Source of the DNA: Clostridia bacterium
Lineage (GTDB): Bacteria > Bacillota > Clostridia > Oscillospirales > CAG-272
Length of the DNA: 25,593 nt
NCBI GenBank assembly: GCA_017461825.1
Contig: JAFTXB010000004.1
Span: 1-25,593 of the forward strand
Direction: 5' to 3'
The first letter of the stretch is position 1; the number at the start of each line of letters is the position of its first letter. Shown here one piece after another: positions 15,188 through 22,199 of this stretch. Made by a program: the position numbers and the translations under genes. A model generated the notes under the pieces. The model was not told the DNA's origin. It saw nothing but the letters and a program-made list of their open reading frames with translations, and did not search any database.

Positions 15188-16063
15188 ATGGTTGGCGCAA
15201 AAAAACAGTTGCCGTGGGAGGCTGTCCTTCCAAAACTGGAGCGTGAAAAATTTTTGATCAAGCCAAATATCGGTCAAAAAAAGGTTGCCATGCACGACCA
15301 CGCCTTTCTCGAGCTGACTTACATTCTCGACGGTTCGGCGGAACACACGCTGGACGGGCAAACCACGACACTGTACCCCGGGGACTATCTGATCGTGGAC
15401 TACGGCAGCCGCCACTCCTACCGCGCCCCCGACAAACAAAGCTACGATAACCTCGACTGTCTGTTTTTGCCTGAGCTGCTCGACCCGATCCTCAAGGGAA
15501 CAAAAAGCCTGCGTACACTTTTGGAGCATTATCTTTTACACTTCAACATGCAGGCATTGGTGCAAAACCCGGCACATATGGTCTTTCATGACGAAGACGG
15601 GCGCATCCTCAAGCTGCTACGCCTGATACAGGAGGAAGAAAAGCGGCACGACGCGGGATATACCGAGATCGTGCGGTGCTATCTCATTGAAATCCTATTG
15701 TTTACCATGCGAAAGCTGGACGATGCCTCCGCTGCCGCTGTGGGGCAGGATATCAGCGCCTTTCTTACGGCATACGTAGCGGAGCACTATATGGAGCCGT
15801 TGACCCTGCAATCGCTTGCCGCACGGCTCAACTACAGTCTCCCCTACATCAGCAAAAAATTCAAGCAGGACATGGGCGTATCCTTTGTACACTATCTGCA
15901 AAACTACCGTGTTATGCAAGGGTGCCGCCTTTTGACCTCCTCACACCGCACACTATCGGATATTGCCGAAGCGGTGGGATATCACGATGTGAAATTCTTT
16001 TCCCGTTTGGTCAAGCAAATGACCGGGCTGACCCCTGCGGATTTCCGCAAATCAAGAAAATAG
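15188..16063 (+). CDS. AraC-family regulator divergent from the rhamnosidase operon
   Basis: This 291-residue transcription factor has an N-terminal cupin sensor (about 20-100, with MHDHAFLELTYILDGSAEH and YPGDYLIVDYGSRHSY). The C-terminal AraC-type double helix-turn-helix occupies about 190-288 (LTLQSLAARLNYSLPYISKKF and SDIAEAVGYHDVKFFSRLVK, ending in the usual GLTPADFR). ATG 15188 has AAAGGGGGA upstream. The frame stays open far 5' of it, but that part is antisense to the rhamnosidase gene. The shared intergenic region with overlapping promoters argues that it controls the rhamnosidase-HAD-GDPD operon in response to a sugar, probably rhamnose or a rhamnoside. Confidence 0.9.
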   Translation: MVGAKKQLPWEAVLPKLEREKFLIKPNIGQKKVAMHDHAFLELTYILDGSAEHTLDGQTTTLYPGDYLIVDYGSRHSYRAPDKQSYDNLDCLFLPELLDPILKGTKSLRTLLEHYLLHFNMQALVQNPAHMVFHDEDGRILKLLRLIQEEEKRHDAGYTEIVRCYLIEILLFTMRKLDDASAAAVGQDISAFLTAYVAEHYMEPLTLQSLAARLNYSLPYISKKFKQDMGVSFVHYLQNYRVMQGCRLLTSSHRTLSDIAEAVGYHDVKFFSRLVKQMTGLTPADFRKSRK

Positions 16064-16073
16064 CAACAGAATG

Positions 16074-16109
16074 TTCGGGCGTGGCAAGTTCTACGTCCGA
16101 ATCTTTTTT
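16074..16109 (+). terminator. Terminator of the araC gene, overlapping the convergent gene
   Basis: TTCGGGCGT (16074-16082) pairs with ACGTCCGAA (16093-16101), nine pairs with one G-U, followed by TC and T6 (16104-16109). Its 3' half lies in the last codons of the convergent ThrE-like gene. Confidence 0.8.
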
Positions 16110-17344
16110 CGGCTCTTGAACGCACCGACGGCAATGGTAACGAGCATCGTTCCTGCCGCGAGCCCCGCGCTGATGAGCAGCGTGGATGTGAAATTGGAAG
16201 ATAACGTTTCGCGGTTGCCCGAAAGCAATGCGCTCATGGTGTAATACAGCCCTCCGCCGGGTACAATGGAAATGGTAAACAAAGACACAAACAGCACGGT
16301 TGGCGCATGCAAGCCGCGCGCGCAAAGCTCAGAAAACAGAGCCGCGAAAACAGCCGCCAGAAAAGCCGAAACAAACACCGTTGCGCCAAGAACTCCGCAC
16401 AGCAGATACACGCCGTAGGTCAAGCCGCCTCCCACCGCCGCTGCGGGGAGATACTTCAATCGCATACAAAACATCAAAGCAAATCCAACGGTTCCGAGCA
16501 CCGCGGCAATGAGTTGAACGGCAAATGCGTGCGAGATTGCCGAAAGCCCCTGTGCCACGCTTGTTTCCTGCATGAGGAGAATGGATATCAGAAAGCCGCA
16601 GGCAATGAGAATAGCGGTAAGACAGGACTGCACCGTTTTAAGAATTCCTGCGAGAATATCCCCACACAAAAGATCACGCATGGCGTTGCCGAATGCAAGC
16701 CCGGGAATTAACAGCATAATGGTGCCGATCATGATCATATCCAAATTTTGCCCCAAGCCCACAAGCACCAGAGCATAGGAAAGAACGCCCGCAAGCAATG
16801 ACATGATCACGGTCTTTGCCAGTGCGTTGATATTGCGAAAATGTGAGGTTGAAAGCCATGAAAGCAAAACGCCGATGAGAAAGCCCGCAAGGCAGTCGCG
16901 GAGAGATCCGCCGAACAAGATCGCAAACATCCCCGCTGTCAAGCCTCCGCCGGGAACAGTCAACCACCACGGATAGCTTTTTTGCTTTTTGACCGCTTTG
17001 ATCTTCTCATCAAACGCATCAAGCGACGGCGTATCGAAACAAACCTCGCGCGAAACACGGTTATAATCTTCTAAACGCGAAAAATCATTGGCGGATCTCG
17101 GCACGCGTCGAATCTGGGAGGAATAACTTCCGTCCTCCATGCGCACCGATGCCAGAATCAGCGTCGTGATGGCAAAAACTTCAATGTGCGCGGCACCGTA
17201 GGCGTGGCAAATGCGCTCGACCGTATCCTCCACGCGGTGCACCTCGCCGCCGTTTTTGAGCACGCCCTCTCCCACGTCAAGCGCGAGACAAAGCAGCCGA
17301 TCGGCAAAGCTGCGCGCGCTTGCATCGGTTGGAATAAACTCCAC
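16091..17344 (-). CDS. ThrE-type threonine/serine exporter
   Basis: This 417-residue integral membrane protein combines both halves of the ThrE exporter family (DUF1212 followed by the ThrE_2 domain), as in Corynebacterium ThrE. An N-terminal cytoplasmic part (about 1-125) contains NGGEVHRVEDTVERI. It is followed by about ten membrane helices, and glycine-rich turns such as VPGGG occur twice (in the helix after SYPWWLT and again in ISIVPGGGLYYT). Export of threonine or serine by proton exchange is the family role; the exact substrate is inferred. I chose GTG 17344 because AAAGGAGGG lies eight bases upstream, while the longer frame would begin inside the promoter. No amino-acid biosynthesis gene is adjacent. 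Confidence 0.85.
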   Translation of the reverse strand: MEFIPTDASARSFADRLLCLALDVGEGVLKNGGEVHRVEDTVERICHAYGAAHIEVFAITTLILASVRMEDGSYSSQIRRVPRSANDFSRLEDYNRVSREVCFDTPSLDAFDEKIKAVKKQKSYPWWLTVPGGGLTAGMFAILFGGSLRDCLAGFLIGVLLSWLSTSHFRNINALAKTVIMSLLAGVLSYALVLVGLGQNLDMIMIGTIMLLIPGLAFGNAMRDLLCGDILAGILKTVQSCLTAILIACGFLISILLMQETSVAQGLSAISHAFAVQLIAAVLGTVGFALMFCMRLKYLPAAAVGGGLTYGVYLLCGVLGATVFVSAFLAAVFAALFSELCARGLHAPTVLFVSLFTISIVPGGGLYYTMSALLSGNRETLSSNFTSTLLISAGLAAGTMLVTIAVGAFKSRKKIRT

Positions 17345-17393
17345 CGCAGTTTCCCTCCTTTTTCGAAATCGCTCTCTTTTGGTATATGCGTTA

Positions 17394-17422
17394 AGTATAT
17401 CATATTTTCGCTTTAAAAACAA
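17394..17422 (-). promoter_or_regulatory. Promoter of the ThrE-like gene
   Basis: Minus strand TTGTTT (17422-17417) and TATACT (17399-17394) are spaced by 17 bases, about 50 bases before the GTG start. Confidence 0.6.
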
Positions 17423-17454
17423 TATCTATCTTCAAGAAATTCGCATCTTTTTGC

Positions 17455-17487
17455 AAAAAAAGCCTACCTCCGCGGGGGAGATAGGCT
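17455..17487 (-). terminator. Intrinsic terminator downstream of glyS
   Basis: Read on the minus strand, AGCCTA (17487-17482) pairs with TAGGCT (17466-17461), and CTCC with GGAG inside it, with one mismatch; seven T residues follow (complement of 17461-17455). It ends the glycyl-tRNA synthetase transcript. Confidence 0.85.
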
Positions 17488-17531
17488 GTTTCGGATGATC
17501 GTGTCGGCTCCGCACACGCAGTGCGGCTTGA

Positions 17532-18947
17532 TCAGAACTCGATCTTCTTTTCGATATAAGATTTCAGCTCGGAGATCGGGATGCGAACCTGCTCCATGGT
17601 GTCACGGTCGCGGACGGTGACGCAGTTGTCTGCCTCCTTGGTATCGTCGCCAACCGTTTCAAAGTCAACGGTGATGCAAAGAGGGGTTCCGATCTCGTCC
17701 TCACGGCGGTATCTCTTACCGATCGAGCCGGTCTCGTCGTAGTCGACCATGAAGTACTTCGACAGCTCGTCGTAGATCTCGCCTGCCTTATCGGAAAGCT
17801 TTTTGGAGAGAGGCAGGACGGCCGCCTTGAAGGGTGCCAAAGCGGGGTGCAGGTGAAGCACGGTGCGCACGTCGTTCTTGGCTTCGTCGATCACTTCCTC
17901 ATCGTATGCGTCAACCAGGAAGGCAAGGGCAACGCGGTCGGCGCCCAGCGAGGGCTCGACGACGTAGGGAATGTAGTGTTCATTCGTCTCCTGATCGAAA
18001 TAGGTCATATCCTTGCCGCTGTGGTTCTGATGCTGACCGAGGTCGTAGTCGGTACGGTCGGCAATGCCCCAAAGCTCGCCCCAGCCGAACGGGAAGAGGA
18101 ACTCAAAGTCGGTGGTTGCCTTGGAGTAGAAGCAAAGCTCCTCGGGATCGTGGTCGCGCAGACGCAGGTTCTCGCTCTTCATACCGAGGTTGAGCAGGAA
18201 CTTGTGGCAGTAGTCCTTCCAGTAAGCAAACCACTCAAGGTCGGTGCCGGGCTTGCAGAAGAACTCGAGCTCCATCTGCTCGAACTCACGGGTGCGGAAT
18301 ACGAAGTTGCCGGGGGTGATCTCGTTACGGAAGGATTTACCGATCTGAGCCACGCCAAAGGGCAGCTTTTTGCGGGTAGTGCGCTGTGCGTTGTTAAAGT
18401 TTACAAAAATACCCTGTGCGGTCTCGGGGCGGAGATAGACGGTGTTGGTGCTATCCTCGGTGACACCGATGAAGGTCTTAAACATCAGGTTGAATTTCTT
18501 GATGTCGGTAAAATCCTTGCCGCCGCACTGGGGGCAAACGATTCCCTTTTCCTTGATATACTCCGCCATTTGCTCAAAGCTCCAGCCTGCGGGGTTATCG
18601 TCAAGCCCGTTCTGGAAGGCGTAGTCCTCGATGAGCTTGTCTGCGCGGTGGCGCATCTTACAGCCCTTGCAGTCCATCAGAGGGTCGGAGAATCCGCCGA
18701 CGTGTCCCGACGCAACCCAAGCCTCGGGGTTCATGATGATCGCGCTGTCAAGACCGACGTTATAGCGGCTCTCCTGCACGAACTTCTTCCACCACGCGCG
18801 CTTGACGTTGTTCTTGAACTCCACGCCAAGGGGTCCGTAGTCCCAAGAGTTGGCAAGTCCGCCGTAGATCTCGGAGCCGGGGAATATAAAGCCGCGCGTT
18901 TTACAAAGCGCAACGATTTTGTCCATTGTCTTTTCGGAATTGTTCAT
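17532..18947 (-). CDS. glyS: Glycyl-tRNA synthetase (single-chain, alpha2 type)
   Basis: This 471-residue class II synthetase charges tRNA-Gly with glycine. It is the homodimeric type typical of many Firmicutes and Actinobacteria, not the alpha/beta GlyQ-GlyS form. Two Cys pairs (Cys93/96 and Cys138/141) form the insertion zinc site. Motif 1 lies around SWDYGPLGVEFKNNV. Motif 2 includes RNEITPG and FRTREFEQME. Motif 3 includes EPSLGADRVALAFL. The C-terminal anticodon-binding domain begins near LHLHPALAPFKAAVLPL (about residue 355). AGGAGTG precedes ATG 18947. The leader is only about 30 bases, so there is no room for a T-box riboswitch. Confidence 0.97.
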   Translation of the reverse strand: MNNSEKTMDKIVALCKTRGFIFPGSEIYGGLANSWDYGPLGVEFKNNVKRAWWKKFVQESRYNVGLDSAIIMNPEAWVASGHVGGFSDPLMDCKGCKMRHRADKLIEDYAFQNGLDDNPAGWSFEQMAEYIKEKGIVCPQCGGKDFTDIKKFNLMFKTFIGVTEDSTNTVYLRPETAQGIFVNFNNAQRTTRKKLPFGVAQIGKSFRNEITPGNFVFRTREFEQMELEFFCKPGTDLEWFAYWKDYCHKFLLNLGMKSENLRLRDHDPEELCFYSKATTDFEFLFPFGWGELWGIADRTDYDLGQHQNHSGKDMTYFDQETNEHYIPYVVEPSLGADRVALAFLVDAYDEEVIDEAKNDVRTVLHLHPALAPFKAAVLPLSKKLSDKAGEIYDELSKYFMVDYDETGSIGKRYRREDEIGTPLCITVDFETVGDDTKEADNCVTVRDRDTMEQVRIPISELKSYIEKKIEF

Positions 18948-18984
18948 GTCTGTTCACTCCTGTTTTTACATCTTGATACAGAAT

Positions 18985-19013
18985 ATTATAGCATTTTTGC
19001 CGCAAGATGTCAA
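18985..19013 (-). promoter_or_regulatory. Consensus promoter of glyS
   Basis: Minus strand TTGACA (19013-19008) and TATAAT (18990-18985) are 17 bases apart, with a TGC extension immediately before the -10. This is a very strong sigma-A promoter. Confidence 0.85.
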
Positions 19014-19065
19014 GTATTTTGAAAAACTATCAAAAAATATCAAAAGGTTGACGAAAAAAAGATTT

Positions 19066-19731
19066 TCAAATCATGGGGATCAGGTCGCTGATGTCTGCCC
19101 CCTCTGCAATGTAGACGTCCGAAGCTGCCTTTAGGCGATCCTGCCTGAAGTTGTTTTCGTCGAAAATTCCCACCGTCTGAAAGCCTGCCGCCTTTGCCGT
19201 TTCAAGGGCAACGTAGGAGTCCTCAAACACGCAGATCTCGCCTGCCTCAAGCCCGAGCCGCCTTGCCGACTCCAGATAAATATCGGGGCGGTCCTTGCCC
19301 ACGCCAAGATCAACACAGGAAAGCATCACGTCAAAATAGTCTGCCAGGCCCAGGCGCTCCATCACCACGTCCACGTATTTCTGCTCGGTTGCCGTGGCAA
19401 GCACCATGGGAATTCCCTTCGCCTTCAAATGCTTCAAAAACGCCTCGGCGTTTCCCTTTACGGTCACAACGGTGCGGTAATAATTCTCAAGTCTCTCCTT
19501 CGTGAATTCCTCCAGCTCCTCGGCGCTGACGTCGAGCTTACAAAAGTCCTTTACGTATACCATCGCATCCTTCAAAACCATCGTTCGGATCTTGCGATCC
19601 ACATCCTTTGGCACGGTAAAGGACGGATCCTGCAGATATTTTATGCCAATGTCCTTCCACAGGGACGCCCAAAAGGTCAGGGAATCGACAAGCGTTCCGT
19701 CCATGTCAAAAACAGCTCCATTGATCTTCAT
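19066..19731 (-). CDS. HAD-superfamily phosphatase (beta-phosphoglucomutase-like)
   Basis: This 221-residue HAD hydrolase belongs to subfamily IA (beta-phosphoglucomutase/phosphoglycolate phosphatase type). Motif I is FDMDGTLVDS (8-17) with Asp9 and Asp11. The helical cap follows. Motif II is LATATEQ. Motif III Lys lies in GVGKDRPDIY, and motif IV is CVFEDSYVALETAKAAG. The ATG at 19731 is chosen because GAGGG sits eight bases upstream; in-frame ATGs further 5' lack a ribosome site. Its substrate cannot be deduced. It is probably a single gene with its own promoter at 19839-19867, although transcripts from the toxin locus upstream could read in. Confidence 0.85.
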   Translation of the reverse strand: MKINGAVFDMDGTLVDSLTFWASLWKDIGIKYLQDPSFTVPKDVDRKIRTMVLKDAMVYVKDFCKLDVSAEELEEFTKERLENYYRTVVTVKGNAEAFLKHLKAKGIPMVLATATEQKYVDVVMERLGLADYFDVMLSCVDLGVGKDRPDIYLESARRLGLEAGEICVFEDSYVALETAKAAGFQTVGIFDENNFRQDRLKAASDVYIAEGADISDLIPMI

Positions 19732-19838
19732 TCTCAAAGCCCTCATCTTTCGTTTTTTCATCGTCGGCAGCCGAATCGCACCGCCTTGGTCCGATCCCCA
19801 CCGACAAGCGGCATCTGCCACATTTCTCTGACTGCATT

Positions 19839-19867
19839 ATTTTACCACAGATTTGCAAAAAAGTCAA
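19839..19867 (-). promoter_or_regulatory. Promoter of the HAD phosphatase gene
   Basis: Minus strand TTGACT (19867-19862) and TAAAAT (19844-19839) are spaced by 17 bases, with a TGG extension before the -10. Confidence 0.75.
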
Positions 19868-19917
19868 GCATGGAAGGACGATGAAAAAAGACTTTCCATA
19901 TAAAAAGCAAAAAACTA

Positions 19918-19946
19918 TTGACAAACGGTCTGTTTTGGTTTATAAT
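19918..19946 (+). promoter_or_regulatory. Consensus promoter of the antitoxin RNA
   Basis: TTGACA (19918-19923) and TATAAT (19941-19946) are exactly 17 bases apart. It directs a plus-strand RNA starting near 19953, antisense to the 3' part of the small toxin transcript. Confidence 0.85.
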
Positions 19947-19952
19947 AAAAAT

Positions 19953-20037
19953 ACGAGGGGACACCTTTGACGGTTGCTACCTTCTAACGATCAAGATAAC
20001 CGCTTTGTTTGGTAGACGTGGGCGGTTATCTTTTTTT
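19953..20037 (+). ncRNA. Antisense RNA antitoxin, about 85 nt
   Basis: A short non-coding transcript runs from a consensus promoter to an intrinsic terminator. The terminator stem is GATAACCGC (19995-20003) with GCGGTTATC (20022-20030), followed by T7 (20031-20037). It is fully complementary to the toxin message from its last codons (20026-20037) through the 3' untranslated region, so the two transcripts converge tail to tail. This is the arrangement of type I antitoxins such as RatA. The exact start is inferred from the promoter. Confidence 0.8.
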
Positions 20038-20112
20038 GTGTTGCGCGATGTATTCCAAAAAGAGAGCCGATGCTAAAAGAATAGCAACAAAGCAATCGTG
20101 TAAGGTAAACAT
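20026..20112 (-). CDS. Small hydrophobic type I toxin (putative holin-like, Hol_Tox/Fst-like)
   Basis: This 28-codon gene is too short for normal ORF calling. The product starts MFTLHDCFVAILL, has one membrane-spanning stretch (about residues 7-23) and ends in the basic tail QHKKR. This is the Hol_Tox/Fst-like type I toxin form, in which a short peptide inserts into the membrane when its message escapes the antisense RNA. The ATG at 20112 has GGAGG eight bases upstream; an in-frame ATG at 20118 is too close to that site. A perfect promoter, a structured leader of about 125 bases and a convergent antisense RNA support it as a real gene. Toxicity is inferred from family resemblance, not shown. 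Confidence 0.8.
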   Translation of the reverse strand: MFTLHDCFVAILLASALFLEYIAQHKKR

Positions 20113-20120
20113 GAGCATCA

Positions 20121-20159
20121 CCTCCCTCCACACGGAGGGAGAAAGATATGCTCCCTCCG
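20121..20159 (-). promoter_or_regulatory. Leader switch that can hide or free the toxin ribosome site
   Basis: On the minus strand, copy A GGAGGGAG (20158-20151), anti-copy B CTCCCTCC (20141-20134) and copy C GGAGGGAG (20129-20122) follow one another. C is the Shine-Dalgarno. B can pair with A (nine pairs, nine-base loop), leaving the site free, or with C (eight pairs, four-base loop), hiding it. The two hairpins exclude each other. Confidence 0.75.
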
Positions 20160-20243
20160 AATATCGAAGAAAGCAACCGCCAAACCGACATACGAATCGT
20201 ATGCCGCCGTTACAGTATCCCCAAGGGCTTTTACGCCGTCCTT

Positions 20244-20272
20244 ATTATACCTTGCCGACCATCATTTGTCAA
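20244..20272 (-). promoter_or_regulatory. Consensus promoter of the toxin mRNA
   Basis: Minus strand TTGACA (20272-20267) and TATAAT (20249-20244) are exactly 17 bases apart. Transcription should start near 20237, leaving a leader of about 125 bases before the toxin ATG. Confidence 0.85.
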
Positions 20273-20277
20273 GCAAA

Positions 20278-20313
20278 GCCCATGAAATATGCGTGAATAT
20301 GCCCATGAAATAT
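20278..20313. repeat. Two 13-bp direct repeats between divergent promoters
   Basis: GCCCATGAAATAT occurs at 20278-20290 and again at 20301-20313, a 23-base period. The inverted pair TGAATAT (20294-20300) / ATATTCA (20310-20316) overlaps it. The block lies between the toxin -35 (20267-20272) and the lipoprotein operon -35 (20325-20330), where a regulator could touch both promoters. Confidence 0.7.
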
Positions 20314-20324
20314 TCATCAAGGCA

Positions 20325-20353
20325 TTGACTTCCCCCGTGTGCCGTGATATAAT
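20325..20353 (+). promoter_or_regulatory. Promoter of the lipoprotein-ymfFH-lgt-folD operon
   Basis: TTGACT (20325-20330) and TATAAT (20348-20353) are spaced by 17 bases, about 30 bases before the lipoprotein start. Confidence 0.8.
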
Positions 20354-20384
20354 ATAGGGTAACAAATTACGAAAGGATCGCACT

Positions 20385-20870
20385 ATGAAGTCTCTTTTCA
20401 AGATCTTTCTTTTACCGATACTTTGCCTTGCCCTGCTGTGCGGGTGCAGTGCAGAACCCGAGACCTTCTCCAAGGACGGGGTAAGCATTACCTTAACGAG
20501 CCAATTTGAAGAGCTGGAACAGGAGGGCTGTGTTGCCGTTTACGGCTCTCGCAGCGAGGCTGTCATGATCCAAAAGGAAGATTTTTCCGCGCTTGCCGAA
20601 ATTGGGATCAACGCCGATTCCACGCCCCTTGACTATGCCAACGCCGTAATCAAAGCAAACGATCTCTCCGAATCCACAGCAGAAGAGCGCGACGGCATCG
20701 TCTGCTTTACCTATACCGCAAAATCGGGGCTGAAGACCTACTCCTATCTCGCAACCGCGCACAAAAGTGATGACGCGTTCTGGCTGATCCAGTTCAGCAC
20801 CTCTGACAAAAAATTTGAAGAAAAGGAACCGACCTTTTTGTCCTACGCAAAAAGCATCGTTTTATCCTGA
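20385..20870 (+). CDS. Small lipoprotein of unknown function
   Basis: This 161-residue exported lipoprotein has a signal peptide (1-20) ending in the lipobox LLCGC with the lipidated Cys at about 21. The mature part (EPETFSKDGVSITL onward) is a compact alpha/beta domain resembling small PsbP/DUF-type lipoproteins in which a first strand reads FSKDGVSITLTSQFEE; I do not assign a family. GAAAGGA precedes the ATG. It is the first gene of an operon that also carries lgt, the enzyme that lipidates such proteins, and two M16 peptidase-like proteins; only three bases separate it from the next gene. Function unknown. Confidence 0.82.
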   Translation: MKSLFKIFLLPILCLALLCGCSAEPETFSKDGVSITLTSQFEELEQEGCVAVYGSRSEAVMIQKEDFSALAEIGINADSTPLDYANAVIKANDLSESTAEERDGIVCFTYTAKSGLKTYSYLATAHKSDDAFWLIQFSTSDKKFEEKEPTFLSYAKSIVLS

Positions 20871-20873
20871 TTT

Positions 20874-22199
20874 ATGACAACACCAACCGTTTACCGTGTG
20901 TCGGACGGAATTGCCCTGCGCGTGCTCTCCACCGACCGCTTTAAGGCGGGAATGCTCTCGGTTTCCGCCGTGCTTCCCATCGATCGCAAAAAAACGCCGC
21001 TGACCTCGCTCCTGCTTTCGGTCCTGCGCCGCGGCACCGAAAAATATCCCTCGCTTGCCGAGATCAACCGCCGCTTGGATTACCTCTACGGTACAGTGCT
21101 CTCGATCCGCAATTTCTATCGCGGCGACTGCCAGATCATCGGCTTTTCGGCGGATCTTCTGGACGGCTCCTACCTCCCCATGGGCGAAGATCTGACCGAC
21201 GGGATTTTGGAATTGATTGAGGAGATCCTCTTTCATCCGTGTCTGGATGAAAACGGACTTTTGCTCCCAAAATACGTGGAAAGCGAAAAACAGTTGCAGA
21301 TCGACGCGATCCGCGCGCAGAAAAACAATCCCCGCGTCTACGCCTCCGACCGATGCCGCGAATGGATGATGGCAAACGAGCCCTCGGGGGTGCCGATCTA
21401 CGGAACCGAGGAGGAGATTTTGGCCGTGAGTACCGAGGAGCTGACCGCGCACTGGCACTCCTTGCTTGACGGCATTTCCTTTGATTGCTTTTACGTTGGA
21501 CAAGCCGACGCTACGGAGCTCTGCAATGCGTTGCGGGAGCGGCTTGCCGATCACACGGCAGAGCGCCCTGCCCTGTTGTTTGATAAAGACTTTGTAAAAA
21601 GCGCGAAAGTAACGCACCGATACGAGGAGGAGCTCCCCGTTTCGCAAGGACAGCTCCTGCTTGCCTATCGCACGGGTACGCGGCTTGACGGTGACGGCTT
21701 TTACGCCCTTTCCGTGATGAACGAGCTGTTGGGGCTCTCCCCCGTCTCCAAGCTCTTTGTCAACGTCCGCGAACGGCTGTCGCTTTGCTATTTCTGCTCC
21801 TCGCACTACAATGCCTACAAGGGGATCCTCACCGTCCATTGCGGGTTGGATCCCAAAAACCGCGTGCTTGCCGAGTCCGAGATCCTTTCGCAGGTCGATG
21901 CCGTGAGGCACGGTGAATTCAGCGATTGGGAGCTGGACGCGGCGAAAAAATCGCTGATAAACGCATACCGTCAGCTACAGGACAGCCCCGTGGCACTGGA
22001 AAATTTCTATTTTGGGCGCACGCTGATGGGCGTTTGTACCACCGCGGAGGAGTGCCGTGCGGCATTTGATGCGGTAACACGGTCCGACGTGACAGAGGCG
22101 GCAAGGGCGCTCAGCCTTGACACGGTCTACTTTTTGAACGGAACGCTTGCGGGAGAGGAGGACTTTGACGATGGAGAAGGCGTTGAATTCGATGAATGA
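20874..22199 (+). CDS. ymfF: M16 peptidase-like protein, inactive partner (YmfF type)
   Basis: This 441-residue M16-fold protein is of the YmfF type. The zinc-binding HxxEH motif is replaced: in the equivalent place the sequence reads LLLSVLRRGTEKYPS, without the His and Glu residues, so it is probably a non-catalytic partner. Both M16 halves are present, with the second carrying LLAYRTGTRLDGDGFYALSV and VRERLSLCYFCSSHYNAYKG. No Shine-Dalgarno precedes ATG 20874, which lies three bases after the lipoprotein stop, so translation is probably coupled. Its end overlaps the start of the active-type partner. In bacteria such pairs form heterodimers with the catalytic YmfH. Confidence 0.85.
   Translation: MTTPTVYRVSDGIALRVLSTDRFKAGMLSVSAVLPIDRKKTPLTSLLLSVLRRGTEKYPSLAEINRRLDYLYGTVLSIRNFYRGDCQIIGFSADLLDGSYLPMGEDLTDGILELIEEILFHPCLDENGLLLPKYVESEKQLQIDAIRAQKNNPRVYASDRCREWMMANEPSGVPIYGTEEEILAVSTEELTAHWHSLLDGISFDCFYVGQADATELCNALRERLADHTAERPALLFDKDFVKSAKVTHRYEEELPVSQGQLLLAYRTGTRLDGDGFYALSVMNELLGLSPVSKLFVNVRERLSLCYFCSSHYNAYKGILTVHCGLDPKNRVLAESEILSQVDAVRHGEFSDWELDAAKKSLINAYRQLQDSPVALENFYFGRTLMGVCTTAEECRAAFDAVTRSDVTEAARALSLDTVYFLNGTLAGEEDFDDGEGVEFDE

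Noticed and set aside
18948..18984. T-box riboswitch expected before a glycyl-tRNA synthetase
   Set aside because: The consensus promoter leaves a leader of only about 30 bases, too short for any T-box.
17847..19022. 391-codon plus-strand open frame opposite glyS
   Set aside because: It is a shadow of a fully conserved synthetase gene, with no ribosome site or promoter of its own.
20113..20296. Plus-strand small ORF across the toxin leader (from 20009, ending near 20296)
   Set aside because: It has no ribosome site, its start lies inside the antisense RNA terminator, and it is explained as the complement of the toxin leader.
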